Of a stretch of 64,000 nt of DNA, positions 1 to 11,042 are shown one piece after another. Position 1 is the stretch's first letter; each line of letters starts with the position of its first letter. Position numbers and translations under genes: made by a program. The DNA is from Phycomyces nitens (lineage: Eukaryota > Mucoromycota > Mucoromycetes > Mucorales > Phycomycetaceae): contig JAHRBC010000002.1 in assembly GCA_022702545.1 (NCBI GenBank), positions 6,758,001 through 6,822,000 on the forward strand. The letters run 5' to 3'. The notes beneath the pieces were generated by a model that had not been told where the DNA came from, did no database searches, and saw only the letters and a list, made by a program, of their open reading frames with translations.

Positions 1-1176
1 TTATAAACGGCCGCTCTGGGTGGCTGCATTTGGATCCTACATGGTTGCGAATATCATTGGCTCTGTGTTTTCGATCGGATACCTGCCCATCGTCATACTG
101 GCTCCGATTGGTGCCATGAATCTTGTCTTTAACACCGTCGCAGCTAGACTGGTATTAGGAGATCCCTTGACACAAAGAAGTATTATAGGTAAGAATCCGC
201 ATTTGAGTCTGGATTCCATGGTAACCAAAAAAAAAAAAACGCCTACCAACAAAAGGTACGATGCTAATTGTTACCGGTGCACTGCTGGTTGGATTCTTTG
301 GAATCATTAATGAACCTAACCACAGCCTGGATGATCTGATTCTACTCTACAAAAGACCTACATTTATCATCTATTTTGGGATCCTGGAGTCTGGACTAGT
401 GCTCTTGATGCTCTTGACCCAGTACCTTGATTACCGGTATGGATCGCTTGAACTAAACGAATGGCCGGCCACAAAGAGTTTCCTGGGGATCCGAATGGGC
501 CTTGTGGATCTAAAGACATACATTGGCATGAGGTAAATTTATTATTATATATTTTATTTTTGATGATTATGATTATGATGGCTCACCGAGAACGAGTCAA
601 TTTGCTCTGATTGGCTAAAATGCTTGTGAATTCATATTTTTGATATTTATAATTCAAATAATTCAATAGTTATGGTGTTCTTGGGGGCTGTGTAAGTAGC
701 CAGAGCCTGCTGTTTGCCAAAAGCGGTGTGGAGCTGATTATCCTCACCGTGGTCTACAAGGAAAATCAGCTCCAGTACGCCCTCACCTGGATCCTGCTGA
801 TGATGATGGTCATTACTGCCATCTTACAGGTAAATTTGGGCCATTGACACATTAAATATATTATTAACACCATATATAAATATATTAGCTATTCTACCTC
901 AACAAGGGTCTGAGACTGTGTGACACCGTGATGCTTGTGCCGCTATCCTTTTGTGCATTCAATGTGTCAACGCTGTTTAATGGGCTGGTGTATTATGACC
1001 AATGGGACCGCTTGCAATGGTGGCAGCTCGTGTGTGTCCTGGTTGGAGTATTTCTGACAGTGGTTGGCGTCGTGCTTCTGTCATGGAGTAGTGCAACGGG
1101 GGTCGCACAAGAACCAGAGCAGGACGCGACAGAAACGACGCGTTTGCTGGCCAAACGGCAAGCTGTTTGCATTTAA
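1..1176 (+). CDS. NIPA-family (DUF803) magnesium transporter, 5' partial
   Basis: Multi-pass membrane protein of the NIPA/DUF803 family, which moves Mg2+ across plasma or endosomal membranes. The gene enters from the left edge, so the N-terminus is missing. Exons read as ..1-188, 256-532, 670-829 and 889-1176, with GT..AG borders and frame kept at every join. Visible hydrophobic helices include YLPIVILAPIGAMNLVFN, MLIVTGALLVGFFGIINE, a stretch rich in Leu/Met before TAILQ, and a last helix VCVLVGVFLTVVGVVLLSW. The segment GGCVSSQSLLFAKSGVELI and the motif NKGLRLCDTVMLVPL are typical of the family. A short acidic tail ending in RLLAKRQAVCI follows the last helix. Codons before position 20 were not assigned because the upstream exon lies outside the window. 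The family call is firm; the ion specificity is inferred from the family. Confidence 0.85.
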
Positions 1177-1745
1177 CAGCCTTTGAACATCCGATTATAT
1201 ATATATACCTTTGAAGGCCATGGTTTTTTTTTATAGTAGAAAAAAAAACATTTGTATAATTTGTTAAAGCCCGAATACACACATTTATATATATTTATAT
1301 AGAGTTTTCTTTTTTTTTTTTTTCCTATTCTTTTCTCTCTCTCTCTCTCTCTTTGATATATATATATTTAAATATATTTAAATATACTTCTTCCTCCCAT
1401 TTTCTTTTGCCCCACATCCTTACTTTTTTGATTGTTTATTTTTTTTCGTCTTTTTTTCTTTTTCCCACAAGAGACCGAAAGTAAAGAGACCCGCCAGACG
1501 TAAATATCTACATTTATATAAATACATGTGTATATGTATTATAATTATATATATATAATTATATATATATAAAAGATTCGTCACCTAAATATATACATGT
1601 ATATATAATATAATATATAATATATATATAATATAATATATATATAATATATATATATATATTTATATAAACATAAACTCCCTATTTCTCACTCGGGTTT
1701 TCCCTTTCTTTTATCCACAACTCTAGAAAGACCAAAAAGAATACC
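1177..1745. other. AT-rich spacer between NIPA and DEF1-like genes
   Basis: No gene is seen. The stretch has poly-T, a CT run near 1336-1352 and long TA-dinucleotide tracts (about 1539-1665). Such low-complexity DNA is common in 5' and 3' flanks across the whole window. It must contain the 3' UTR of the NIPA gene and the promoter of the gene starting at 1746. Confidence 0.6.
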
Positions 1746-4700
1746 ATGACTTCATACGAAACACGAACACAATCGACAGGTGCCAAAGGACGGGGCGCAA
1801 CTACCGAACAAAACGACTTTAAGAAACTCAAGTCTAAATACGACTCCCAGCTATCTACCCTCAAAGAACTATTCACTGACTGGACAGACTATGACCTCTT
1901 GTTTGCTATTGAAGATACAGATGGCGACCTCAATCTGACAATTGACCGCATCAGCGAAGGTAAGAGCGGCATACCAAACGCGCCCCCTCCCCTCCCCATA
2001 AACACACACACACACATACACGCCTATCCTGGTCCTCTTTTATTGTTTTACAAACAACTCATCTGTAAACAAACCAAACACTCCTAGGTCATACAACCCA
2101 ATGGGGTGAAGTCAAGACAAAAAAGTCAAAGAACGGACAAAAGCCAAAGCAGCCGACCAATGTCGCAGCACCCCAGGTGTCTTCTTCATATCAGAGAACC
2201 GAGCACGACCGTCCTCCAGCAAGAGGATTTAATGACAAGAACAAGTCTGGCGGAAGAGGTAGGATATATACATACATATATATACACTTGGGGACAATAG
2301 AAAGGCAAACAAGTGACAAAAAGGCATACGTGTGGGCATGGGCATGGGTGTGGGTGTGGGTACGGGCGTGAATATGGTTGGATCTGGGTGTAGGGGTGGG
2401 GATATCGTATGTGGGAAAAGAATTATAAAATAAAGTATATATGTGTGTATGTGTGTGAGTGTGCACACACAGTTGGCTCAATGTGTTTCCTATAGGACCA
2501 AAGCCAGTCCGTGCAAACAAACCAGCTACTCAAACGCCCGCATGGCCAAGACCAACAAAACCCTCTACTTATCCAACTGTCGACAATGGCGGTTCATGGG
2601 CCTCGATTGCTTCCACACCAAAGCACGACACTCCAGAAGAACCAGCACAAGAAGACGCGTCTACCTGGGACGCAAAAATCACCTCGTCTACCGAATGGGC
2701 ATCCTCATCCTCCTCTTGGAACGCTACTACCTCCAACAATAACACTACCACCAACACCACAACCACAACAGCAACCACAACCACCACTTCCACATCTTCC
2801 GAACCCCCCATTGGCGGCGAAAAGTCCAGTGTTCCCGATCAGAGCGCCCCCGTAGAACAACCCAAGACTTGGGCAAGTCTGTTAAAGTATGTCTTAATAT
2901 TATTTTGATCATTATATTTATTGGTCGTGTGCGCGTGTTAGGACACAGCCCAAACCAGAACCTAAGAAAGAAGAAAAAGAAAAGGAAGACGAATGGAGCT
3001 CATCTGTGGCAGATGAGCAGAATTCAGCCACGGATGGTGGATGGGCAAGTGATCCCATTCCCTCCGAGTCAGAGATTAAGGAAGAAGAGCCAGAGCCAGT
3101 GGAGGAGCCAGAACCAGTGGAGGAGCCTGTTGTCAACAAGGCTAAACAGAACATACGCCGCTTGAAGCAGGAGGAGCCAGTAGTGTTGCCTAGTAACAGT
3201 GCAACACTGGCAACGGTCGGTGTGAAGTTTGGCAGTCTGAGTTTGGAAGAGGACGAAGGTTTGGAAGTCGTTGAGAAATCAGTCGAGATAATCTCTTTGC
3301 CAGCAGAGGAGCCAACGTAAGTATTATAAGGTTATGGGTTACGGGTCATGGTTTTTAGAGAGATTAAAGGACAAGGTTAATGGGGTGCAGATATTGGATC
3401 AAGTGTGTTTATAATATATGTATAGAGAGAGAAATTAATATCCATTGCGTAATATTTTTCCTTCTCTTGCCTTCTTACCCCTTAGTCAGCCTGAAACCCA
3501 GACGCCATTGGCACAGGCATCTCCTGCAAAGGAGCCCGAACAGGCATTCTCCGAGAATCCTTTGGCTGAACTTGGCCAGGCGTCTCCAAGCGCCCAGAAA
3601 TCCACAGAGGCACCATTTACTCCAACTGTCTCGTATATCAAGGAGGAAGTTGTCCAGATTTCCCAGTCCACTTCGCCCCAGCCACAGACTCATTCCACAG
3701 CCAACGCCCAGGCTGCCCAGCCAGCTCAGTCTGGTCTCAATAGCACACAGACTGCTGCCCAGGCCAGTACTCCACAGCCCCAATCTGCTATTGCCACTGC
3801 TACTGCTGCCGCACAAGCACAGGCTGTGCTGCATGCCCAGCAATTGGCCCAGCAACAGGCCCAGCAACAGGCTGCGGCTGCACGGGCCCAAGCTCAAGCA
3901 CAGGCTCAAGCACAGGCACAAGCACAGGCACAAGCACAGGCACAGGCACAGGCACAGGCTGCTCAGGCTGCTGCTCAGGCTGCTGCTCAGGCACAGGCTC
4001 AAGCTGCCGCTCAAGCTGCCGCTCAGGCACAGGCCCAAGCTTTGGCTCAAGCCCAGGCCCACACTCAAACCCAACAGCAAGCTCATCCCCATATTCCCCA
4101 GCAGGCCCAGCAGCAGCAGTTTGGTGGCATGGATCATCTTACTTCTTCCTACAGCTCCTACTTGCCCAACCAACCTCCTGCTGGTATCTCTGGTTTTGGC
4201 ATGAACCCAATGGCCGGAAATCTCCCAGAGTACAGCATCTACGGCACTGAAGCCCAGAGAGCAGCAGCAATGGTAAGAAAGAAATGATGAATATTATATT
4301 ATATTATACAAGCCAGGCTGTTTATATATATATATATTTCTCGTGTCGTACGTACTAATCCTATTCCTATCTATATGAATTTGCATAAAAAGGGCTACTA
4401 TGATCCTAGCACCTTTAGCCACTCGCCTTCTGTCACTTCCGCAAGCACCTATCAGGCCAGAGACAAGTATGGCCAGGATGGATCCAGCCAGCACTCTACT
4501 GCTGCAAACCAAAACGCCATGCCTCAACAGGCCCAGATGTACCCCGCCAATATGCCATACTACCAGTACTACTACATGCCTAACCAGTACAGTGGCTATC
4601 AGCAGTCTGGCTATGGACAGCCCTTTATGAATAAGAGCATGTATCCTAGTGTGTACCAGCAACACTCTGCCAAACCCTCTTCCCCTTATGCTGGCTCACC

Positions 4701-5340
4701 CTATGCTACTCACTCTCAGCACCTCTATAGCCAGACACAGACTGGATATGATGATATGAGTGGTCTGCAGCAACATCTTGGCAATGGTTCCGGTGCTGCC
4801 GGTGCAGGTGGTCTTCATGATTACCACAAATCATCATACAGCACCAACCCCCAGCTCCAGGGTTTCTTGAGCCTTCAACAGCAGCAGCAACAACAGCAAC
4901 AACAGCAGCAGGGTCAGCAACAGCCTCAACAGGGTCAACAGCAGCCTCAACAGGGCCAGCAACCCCAAGCTCAAGCCCAGGTGCAGGGTCAACCCCAGGC
5001 CCAGGCCCAGCAGGCCCAGGTCCCCCAGACATCAGCCAAGTATGACAAGTCCAATGGAGCCGTGAATGCAAGTGGCACTACCCCACAACAAGGCCATATG
5101 GCCAACCCTCAGCATCAGCAGCCCACTCAGCAGGCTCAACAGCAAGCTCAACAGCAGCAGTACCATCAGATGGGCAACCCCAACTACTTTGGCCAGCCTC
5201 AGATGTTCTCTTACCAGCAGTACCCCCAGCAGTACCAGCAGCATCCTCAACCCCAGACCCAGCCTCCTTCAGCTGGCCGTCAACAGCAGCAGCAACAGCA
5301 GCAGCAACATCAGCAGCAGCAGCAATACTGGAACCAATAA
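1746..5340 (+). CDS. DEF1: DEF1-like CUE-domain, Q-rich protein (RNA polymerase II degradation factor type)
   Basis: Six exons join in frame to 961 aa: 1746-1959, 2088-2258, 2496-2886, 2942-3316, 3486-4272 and 4393-5340. Residues about 25-75 form a CUE-type ubiquitin-binding domain ([20 protein letters not shown], then [14 protein letters not shown] and the conserved [12 protein letters not shown]). The middle is Ser/Thr/Pro/Glu-rich, including a Thr/Asn run and a Glu/Pro run ([13 protein letters not shown]). The C-terminal half is dominated by Gln-Ala repeats, then Tyr/Gln/Pro-rich sequence and poly-Gln. This layout matches yeast Def1, which promotes ubiquitin-dependent removal of stalled RNA polymerase II; there a CUE domain precedes a Q-rich tail that is cut off to allow nuclear entry. 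The function here is by homology. The fifth intron holds a consensus-like branch site (TACTAAT near 4350). Confidence 0.83.
3838..4095 (+). repeat. GCN/CAG-type Gln-Ala coding repeat in DEF1-like gene
   Basis: Near-tandem CAGGCACAGGCT/CAAGCA hexamers encode alternating Gln and Ala for about 80 codons, with short Ala-Ala-Gln variants. The frame is open and uninterrupted. The codon mix (CAG/CAA, GCA/GCT/GCC) shows the repeat is not a fresh pure expansion. Confidence 0.85.
4879..5337 (+). repeat. Poly-Gln and Gln-Pro coding repeats in DEF1-like gene
   Basis: Runs of CAG/CAA near 4879-4908 and 5281-5325 encode poly-Gln, separated by GQQQPQQ-type repeats and Gln/Ala/Pro-rich sequence up to the stop codon. 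The terminal residues are YWNQ. Confidence 0.85.
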
Positions 5341-5702
5341 AGAAAGATTTTTCTCACCAAAAAGAAAAAGAAAAAAAGAGAATTGTCCTTTTTCTTCACC
5401 ACACTCGTCTTTACAATACTGTCCTTTCTTGCCTTGTATTTATCTCGCTTTGTATCATAGTCCCAGAATTCCATTTCTTTTCTTTTCTTTCTTTCTGTTT
5501 GTTTGTTTTTGGCACACGTTTTTTGCCTGCTTAAAAGAAGAGAAAAATAGGATAATCAATTATTATTATTATTATTTTAAAAAATCAAGAAAGAGAATCA
5601 AAGTTTTTTTTTAATGTTATATATAAATATATAAATGTGTATAAATGGCAGAGAGAAAGATAAAAGGGATAGTATTACAGACGATATAGATTGTTGTATA
5701 TA
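5341..5702. other. Convergent 3' region between DEF1-like and NST1-like genes
   Basis: The two genes end toward each other with about 360 bases between stop codons. The stretch is T- and A-rich (TTA repeats near 5559-5576). It must contain both 3' UTRs; no further gene is seen. Confidence 0.6.
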
Positions 5703-8700
5703 TTAATCACCCAGAGGAGAAAATGCTCTTTGGTGAGGCAAGGACCTTGGTGAGAGGGGAGGTATAGATGAAGAGTAGGGACTCTTGAGACTGGCTCGAC
5801 GACTGGGCTCATACAGAACCACAATCCCATGCTGTGGATGATTGAAGCACTGAAACCCGCTTTGAGGTGAAGAATGAATGGCTTCATACAGTTCACGCAC
5901 CTCAATCTGATAATCAACATAGAGATCACAAATCATCAGGTGTAATTGTGTAAGGGTATAGAGACTGGAAGGACCTGCATAGTATTTTGTCGGTATGATT
6001 TCCTCTAGTTTCTGATATGCAGCCCAGGCACGTTCAAGGGTGTGGGCATTTCTATCCGGCTAATAAAAATAAAATAAAAATAAAATGTCAATAAGGTATT
6101 TCAACAGTAGTGTTTCTGATTTCTGGTTTCTGGTTTATTGTATTGTATTGTATTATGTTATATTGTATTATGTTATATTATGTTATATTATATGGTGTTG
6201 ATTTAATATTTGTATCCAAAAGAGTTCAACATTACCAAGGCATCTCCAAAAAGTTTACCGTGTACATTGTCAGACAATACCGAAGATGCTGTCCAGCCAT
6301 TTGTCCACACCAGACCACTGTCATTGGAAAACCGTCGGTCTAATGGCATATGGTCCTGGATCCATTGTCCTCGAGTTGTCCTCTCGGGCTGCATAGTCAA
6401 TGTGCTTGTGTTTCCTAAGAGCTCCCATTTAGTTCCTAGTCAATCACAGCACACTAGAAGCCATGTTACCCCTACTGCTTGGTTCTCCAAACAAAAAGTT
6501 TGAAAATAGGGAATGTGTGTCCTCTGGAGTGTCTGGTAAGACTGCCGATCGTTTCTTTATTGTTGGTGCACGGGTACTACTGCTAGGTCTCATCATTGCT
6601 TCCTGACTTGGAGGTCGCTGGATAACTGGGCTACCAACTGTGCCGACTGTGCCGACCGTGCTTGCACTGGATGCTCGGCGTCCATTTGGCATCTGGCCAA
6701 TGGGTGTGATTTGGGGATGGGGATGATGACGGGAAATTTGGGTAGGTGTTGTTGTTGTGGTAGTAGTAGTGGTAGTGGCTGTGGTGGTGGTGATGGGCGT
6801 TATGGAGGATTTAGGAGAGGAAAGCAATCTACTAGAGCTGTATCCTAATGGCATGGGCACTCCAAATACTGGTGTTGGATTGCTGTTATCAATGCCTACT
6901 ACATACATACAGCCCAATCTCGTTAATTACCATTTCTCAAAAACCAATAAATGCATACCAATCCCAACCCCATGTCCAACAGGAAATAAAAGGCTATTTG
7001 GCACCGCTCGACTAGACACTGCAGGTAGACTATAGTCTCCAAACATTGGTCCTCTTTGAGTCAAACTACTAGACGACCTAACAAGTGTATCCATCAAGAC
7101 TTGGTGCCTGGTCTCATCGCCAATATTAAACAATGCTGGAGAGCTCGAATTGCAAATAGCAGTCGGGGCAAGTGCAGGAAGATCGAATGCTTTGTTGAGC
7201 AGACACTCAATCTCATTTTGCGATTTCAACCGCTCTTCTTCTTCTTGTTCTCTAGCTTCCCTTTGTTCCAACTCCTTTCGAGCCGCAACTGCCTCTCTCC
7301 TGGCCTTTTCAGCCAATGCACGCCGTTTACGCTCGGCCTGATCGCGCACCTTTTTTTCTGCCAAATCACGCTTATCTTGTTCTTCCTTTTCCTTGCGTTT
7401 CCGTTCCCTTTCAGCTGCAGCCTTTTCCCGTTCTTCTTTTAGGCGCCTTCGTCGTTCCTCTTCTCTCCGAAGCCGGGCTTCTTCCTTTTGACGTCTTTCT
7501 TCCTCTTTGCGGATTCTCTCTTGCTCTCGCCTCCGACGCTCTTCGGCCAGAATCCGTTCAGCCTCTGCCTTTGCAATCGCCTCTTCTTTTTTGCGCTCGG
7601 CTTCTTTGGCCAATCGTTCGGCTTCCTGTTGTTGTTTTAGCTGGCTGCACAGGTAAAGAGTCATTAGATAAACACAGCATAAACCAGGAGACGAGAGATC
7701 TGGCTTACCGACGCTGCTCTCTTTTCCGCTCCCTTTCAACCTGTTTCTTGCGCTCCCTTTCCTCCCTTTGTCTTTGCTCTTCTTCTTCTTCCCGTAGCAG
7801 ACACAATTGTCTCTCTTGAGCGACCTTTTCACGGTAAGCAGTAAGGACCCGCTGTTCAAACATGCGGGCAGCAAATATTTGGAACATATGCCGGCCTTCT
7901 TCCATCTTTTCTTCTTCCGTTTTGGCATCCTAAAATAAGTAAGATTCCCAAGACAATCAAATCAATCAAATCAATAAATATATCCCTAAATACCGTTTTT
8001 GTTTAAATCATATATAAGCAAAACAAAAGAAATGGCTTTATTGAATAATAACAACAACAACAAATAACAACAACAGCAGCAGCAAGAGAGAAATGGGCAA
8101 CATAGAGACAATAATCTTACCTCGCCTTCGACCTCATAGTCTCCATCTTCATCGTCTTCTTCTTCTTCTTCCTCTTCATAGTACCCCTCTTGTTGTTCCA
8201 TGCCTGCCTTTTCTTCCTGCTGCATTCTTCTTTCGGCCAGACGTTCCATCATGTCGAGGAACTTTTTGCCGTCGTTCTTCAAGAGATCGTCGGCAACGGT
8301 CAGGATGCCGCCTAAGGAGATAGAGAGATAGAGGGGGGGATGATTAGTGGTTAGCAACGAGTGGTGTCCAATCAGTTTCACATTGTTACCTCTCACGGTC
8401 AGACTGTTACCAAACCCAAATTTGTCTCCATTGTTAAACGTCGATCGTTTTGCCAGCTGGGTGCGAGAATCATCCTCATAAGAGCTTTGATCAACATCAG
8501 AAGCTACCTCTGATCGTTCGTCGTCGTCATCATCATCGTCATCTTCGTCTTCGTCTTCTTCATTTTCTTCATCTTCATCGTCTTCATCGTCTCCTTCTTC
8601 TTCCTCTTCTTCTTCCTCTTCATCTTCGTATTCTTCGTCTTCATATGCTTCTTCGTAATCTTCGTCTTCCAGCTGATCGGGATCGAAATCATACATATCA

Positions 8701-9245
8701 GGCTGTTGATACCCCGAAAGAGCAGTCGATCCTCCATAGATACGAGTACGTTGCTGATGATTGGCGTATTGTTCCAGTTCCTCATAGTACGCGTCATAAA
8801 GCACCTCGAGCTCTTCTTCGATTGCTGTCCTAAACAGCAAGCCCATTTATATATATTTTTTTTTTAAAAAAAAAAGAAAAACCGACTGCAAATTAAAATT
8901 TGCATCACACACACACAAGAATTGTGTCCCTCCCCCTCTCTCTAACCTTTTCTTTCCACACACTGAACAGTTGCAGTTGTGCTTTTGCTGTTCCTTCATC
9001 TTTTTCAGCACGGCTTCCTTTTCGACCTTTACGAGCGACCGTCTCTCTTCCTCGCCCAAATGCAGCCAAAACTCACGAATCTTTAGCCGTTCTTCGGCAT
9101 TGTTTCGACTCATCCATATCTCTTCTGACTTTCGGCTGGGCCAGACCATGTCGTCGTTCTGGGCCAGTTTTGATTTCTTTTTCTTGTTCTTCTTTTTTGT
9201 AGAGGCAGTGCAGGGGCTGTCGAATGGGACGAATGACTTTGTCAT
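5703..9245 (-). CDS. NST1: NST1-like stress response protein
   Basis: Eight exons on the minus strand join in frame to 933 aa: 9245-8947, 8829-8390, 8311-8121, 7929-7709, 7644-6959, 6898-6470, 6414-6236 and 6059-5703. The first splice joins CSVCGKK to the family signature [19 protein letters not shown], followed by EQYANHQQ, diagnostic for fungal NST1. The order is a Lys-rich N-terminus, a conserved [20 protein letters not shown] block, the signature, a long Asp/Glu tract (about residues 150-210), a second conserved block ([20 protein letters not shown]), then about 200 residues of Arg/Glu/Lys coiled coil. The tail is Ser/Thr-rich and ends with a conserved-looking globular part ([20 protein letters not shown]). 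Nst1 in yeast is a cytoplasmic factor linked to salt tolerance and processing bodies; its exact role is poorly known. The exon 6 acceptor is a TAGTAG tandem, so one Val residue may be alternatively spliced. Confidence 0.88.
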
Positions 9246-9363
9246 GTGGGATGCAAAAAGGGTCAGATGAAACGAAACGAAACGTTATATATATATAAAA
9301 AGAAAAAGAAAAGAGGTCGATCGATAGAGAGGAATGCGACAGAGATCTTGTTGGAAGAGGCTT

Positions 9364-9390
9364 GGGGGGTGGGGTGGGGGTGGGGGTGGG
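9364..9390 (+). repeat. G-run tract with G-quadruplex potential
   Basis: Five runs of three to six G separated by single T, about 120 bases upstream of the NST1-like start codon. The coding strand of that gene is C-rich here. Confidence 0.6.
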
Positions 9391-9909
9391 TTGTCTTTGG
9401 TGGTGGTGGTGGTGGAGGAAGGGAAAGCTGAATGAGAGGGAATCCTGGAGATGGTCTAATTAAAAGTAAGAATAATTAAAGTAATAAATAAAATAAAATA
9501 AAGAGAAGAGTTTATATAGACAGATATGTAGACAGATGAATAAATTATATATATATATTTAAATAAATATATATTTAAATGTAATTGTATAATTTATATA
9601 TACGTGTATTTATATGTGTACATAAATATATTTATATGTATATATATATATTTATATATGTATATACAACCCACTAGGTGTCTTGCACACAGGTCATATT
9701 TAGAGGGATATTTTGTTGCTGTTGCTGTTGTTGTTGTTGCAAGATAGCAATATTAGTAATATAATATAAAATGCTTCTGTGGTGTCTGGTGTATCTCGAG
9801 GGCTGCAACATGGATTATTATTATTATTTTTGGCAGAATATTAGAATCTTTATGAATATCAAAGGTGGCAAGGACCGAGCTTGCAGAGGTGTTACCTAGC
9901 CTAATGATC

Positions 9910-9943
9910 AAATCCAAATCCAAATCCAAATCCAAATCCAAAT
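9910..9943 (+). repeat. AAATCC hexanucleotide repeat
   Basis: Five and a half uninterrupted copies of the hexamer AAATCC, followed by AAAATAG-type pentamers. A simple microsatellite in the divergent promoter region. Confidence 0.8.
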
Positions 9944-10493
9944 AAAATAGAATAGAATAAAATAAAATGGTTATATAAATTTCAAGGGGAAAAATGAGAC
10001 GGCGCTTCAGATACATAAAAGGACCCTCATTATCATCATCATCATAAAGACATTCAAGCAAATGCCTTGAAGATATATATATATATATGTATATATACAG
10101 ACACACACATTTCGGTTGGCCTTTTGATATGAATGTGACGTCAGATAGATAGGCTCTAAAACAAAGGAGAATACAAAATGTATACATTTTTTATAAAGGG
10201 GAGAGAATGGTGAATAATTATAGATTAGAATATAAGAACCCATGGCGTGGGGAACAGAACAAGGACCAAAATGGCCTGGTCAGGTTCAAAATTAGATATA
10301 CATTCCAAGGGGACCCAGGGGTGGGGGTTAGGTGCTTCAGAACCGAATATCTTTTGGTCTCGAAGATGTTATATTATGATTTATTGTATTTCACTTCTTT
10401 TTCCATCTTTCTCTTTATAAACAATCTCACACACACACACACACACTCTCACTCACACACTCTCTCAAAAATAATAACAACAACAACAAAAAG

Positions 10494-10928
10494 ATGTATT
10501 CTCTCCAGACCGCATTGCCACCGTTTAAGCGAACCCAAAAGCAAGTGAGGTTCGCTCCACAGGCCCAGGAACCTGTCCGTAACCATGCCCGAACGGTATC
10601 GATGCCCTTGCTGCCCAGCCAAAAGAACTCTCTGGACGTCTTGCTGGATGCCATTGATCTAGACCAGCAAATGAGCGAGCGGTTCAAGGACCAGGTCGCA
10701 AGGAAGTCTAGTGTCTCAAGAGGCCATCCCTTTAAGCACCAGGCAGTCCGTAGACGGTCCAGGTCTGCACCAGGCACTCTCTTGCGCTTACCATCGACCA
10801 CTCGCTGGTGGACTTGCAGTACACCCGAAGACAAACCGCTCACAGACAACGCAGCCGAGCTTATTGCCTACCAAATTGTACAGAAACACATCCAGAATGC
10901 CACCCACAAGTCTCCCTATTCCAAATAG
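10494..10928 (+). CDS. Small unrecognised basic protein, 144 aa
   Basis: A single uninterrupted frame starts with ATG in an A-rich context (ACAACAAAAAG before the ATG) and ends at TAG. Codon choice is varied and the sequence is not low-complexity, unlike the neighbouring spacers. The protein is rich in Arg, Lys, Gln and Ser. It has a KQVRF segment near residue 16 that fits a protein-phosphatase-1 docking (RVxF-like) pattern, a patch RRRSRSAP near residue 87, and a short helical end (AAELIAYQIVQKHIQ). No domain is recognised. It lies head-to-head with the NST1-like gene and tail-to-tail with the SH3 polarity gene (113 bases between stops). It is probably a real gene, but no function is proposed. 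Confidence 0.6.
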   Translation: MYSLQTALPPFKRTQKQVRFAPQAQEPVRNHARTVSMPLLPSQKNSLDVLLDAIDLDQQMSERFKDQVARKSSVSRGHPFKHQAVRRRSRSAPGTLLRLPSTTRWWTCSTPEDKPLTDNAAELIAYQIVQKHIQNATHKSPYSK

Positions 10929-11042
10929 CCGCGCATTAAACATTACATACATTTTTATATCAATCATGAAATATATAAAGAGTCCTCTCCAGTGTTTTTT
11001 TTTTCTTTTCTCTTTTCTGTTCATTTTATATATAAAGTGGTT

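Larger units (their letters stand above)
9246..10493. other. Divergent promoter region, repeat-rich
   Basis: This lies between two divergently transcribed genes. It contains a G-rich tract at 9364-9390, TGG repeats, TA tracts near 9549-9665, a TTG run near 9714-9738, an AAATCC repeat, and CA/TC repeats just before the downstream start codon. Short open frames here are low-complexity and not credible as genes. Confidence 0.6.

Noticed and set aside
2191..2520. Minus-strand His/Thr repeat frame (about 109 codons)
   Set aside because: Encoded by the GT/CA microsatellite within a DEF1-like intron.
3475..4173. Long antisense frame opposite the Gln-Ala repeat (232 codons, Leu/Ser/Cys-rich)
   Set aside because: It is a shadow of the CAG-type repeat; the sense frame is supported by splicing and by family homology.
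3380..4204. A 274-codon plus-strand frame rich in Pro, His, Arg and Leu
   Set aside because: Alternative frame over the same repeat as the DEF1-like exon 5, with no independent support.
4100..4230. Possible CRISPR-like or other regular arrays in the repeat-rich stretches of the window
   Set aside because: All regular repeats found are coding repeats, minisatellites or microsatellites; none has unique spacers between identical repeats, and the DNA is eukaryotic.
8450..8833. His/Leu/Arg-rich plus-strand frame opposite the NST1-like acidic tract
   Set aside because: Shadow of the GAA/GAT-rich acidic coding stretch on the minus strand.
10431..10470. CA/TC-rich run before the 144-aa gene as a specific regulatory site
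   Set aside because: Simple repeats of this kind occur before and after many genes here, so no specific role can be argued.
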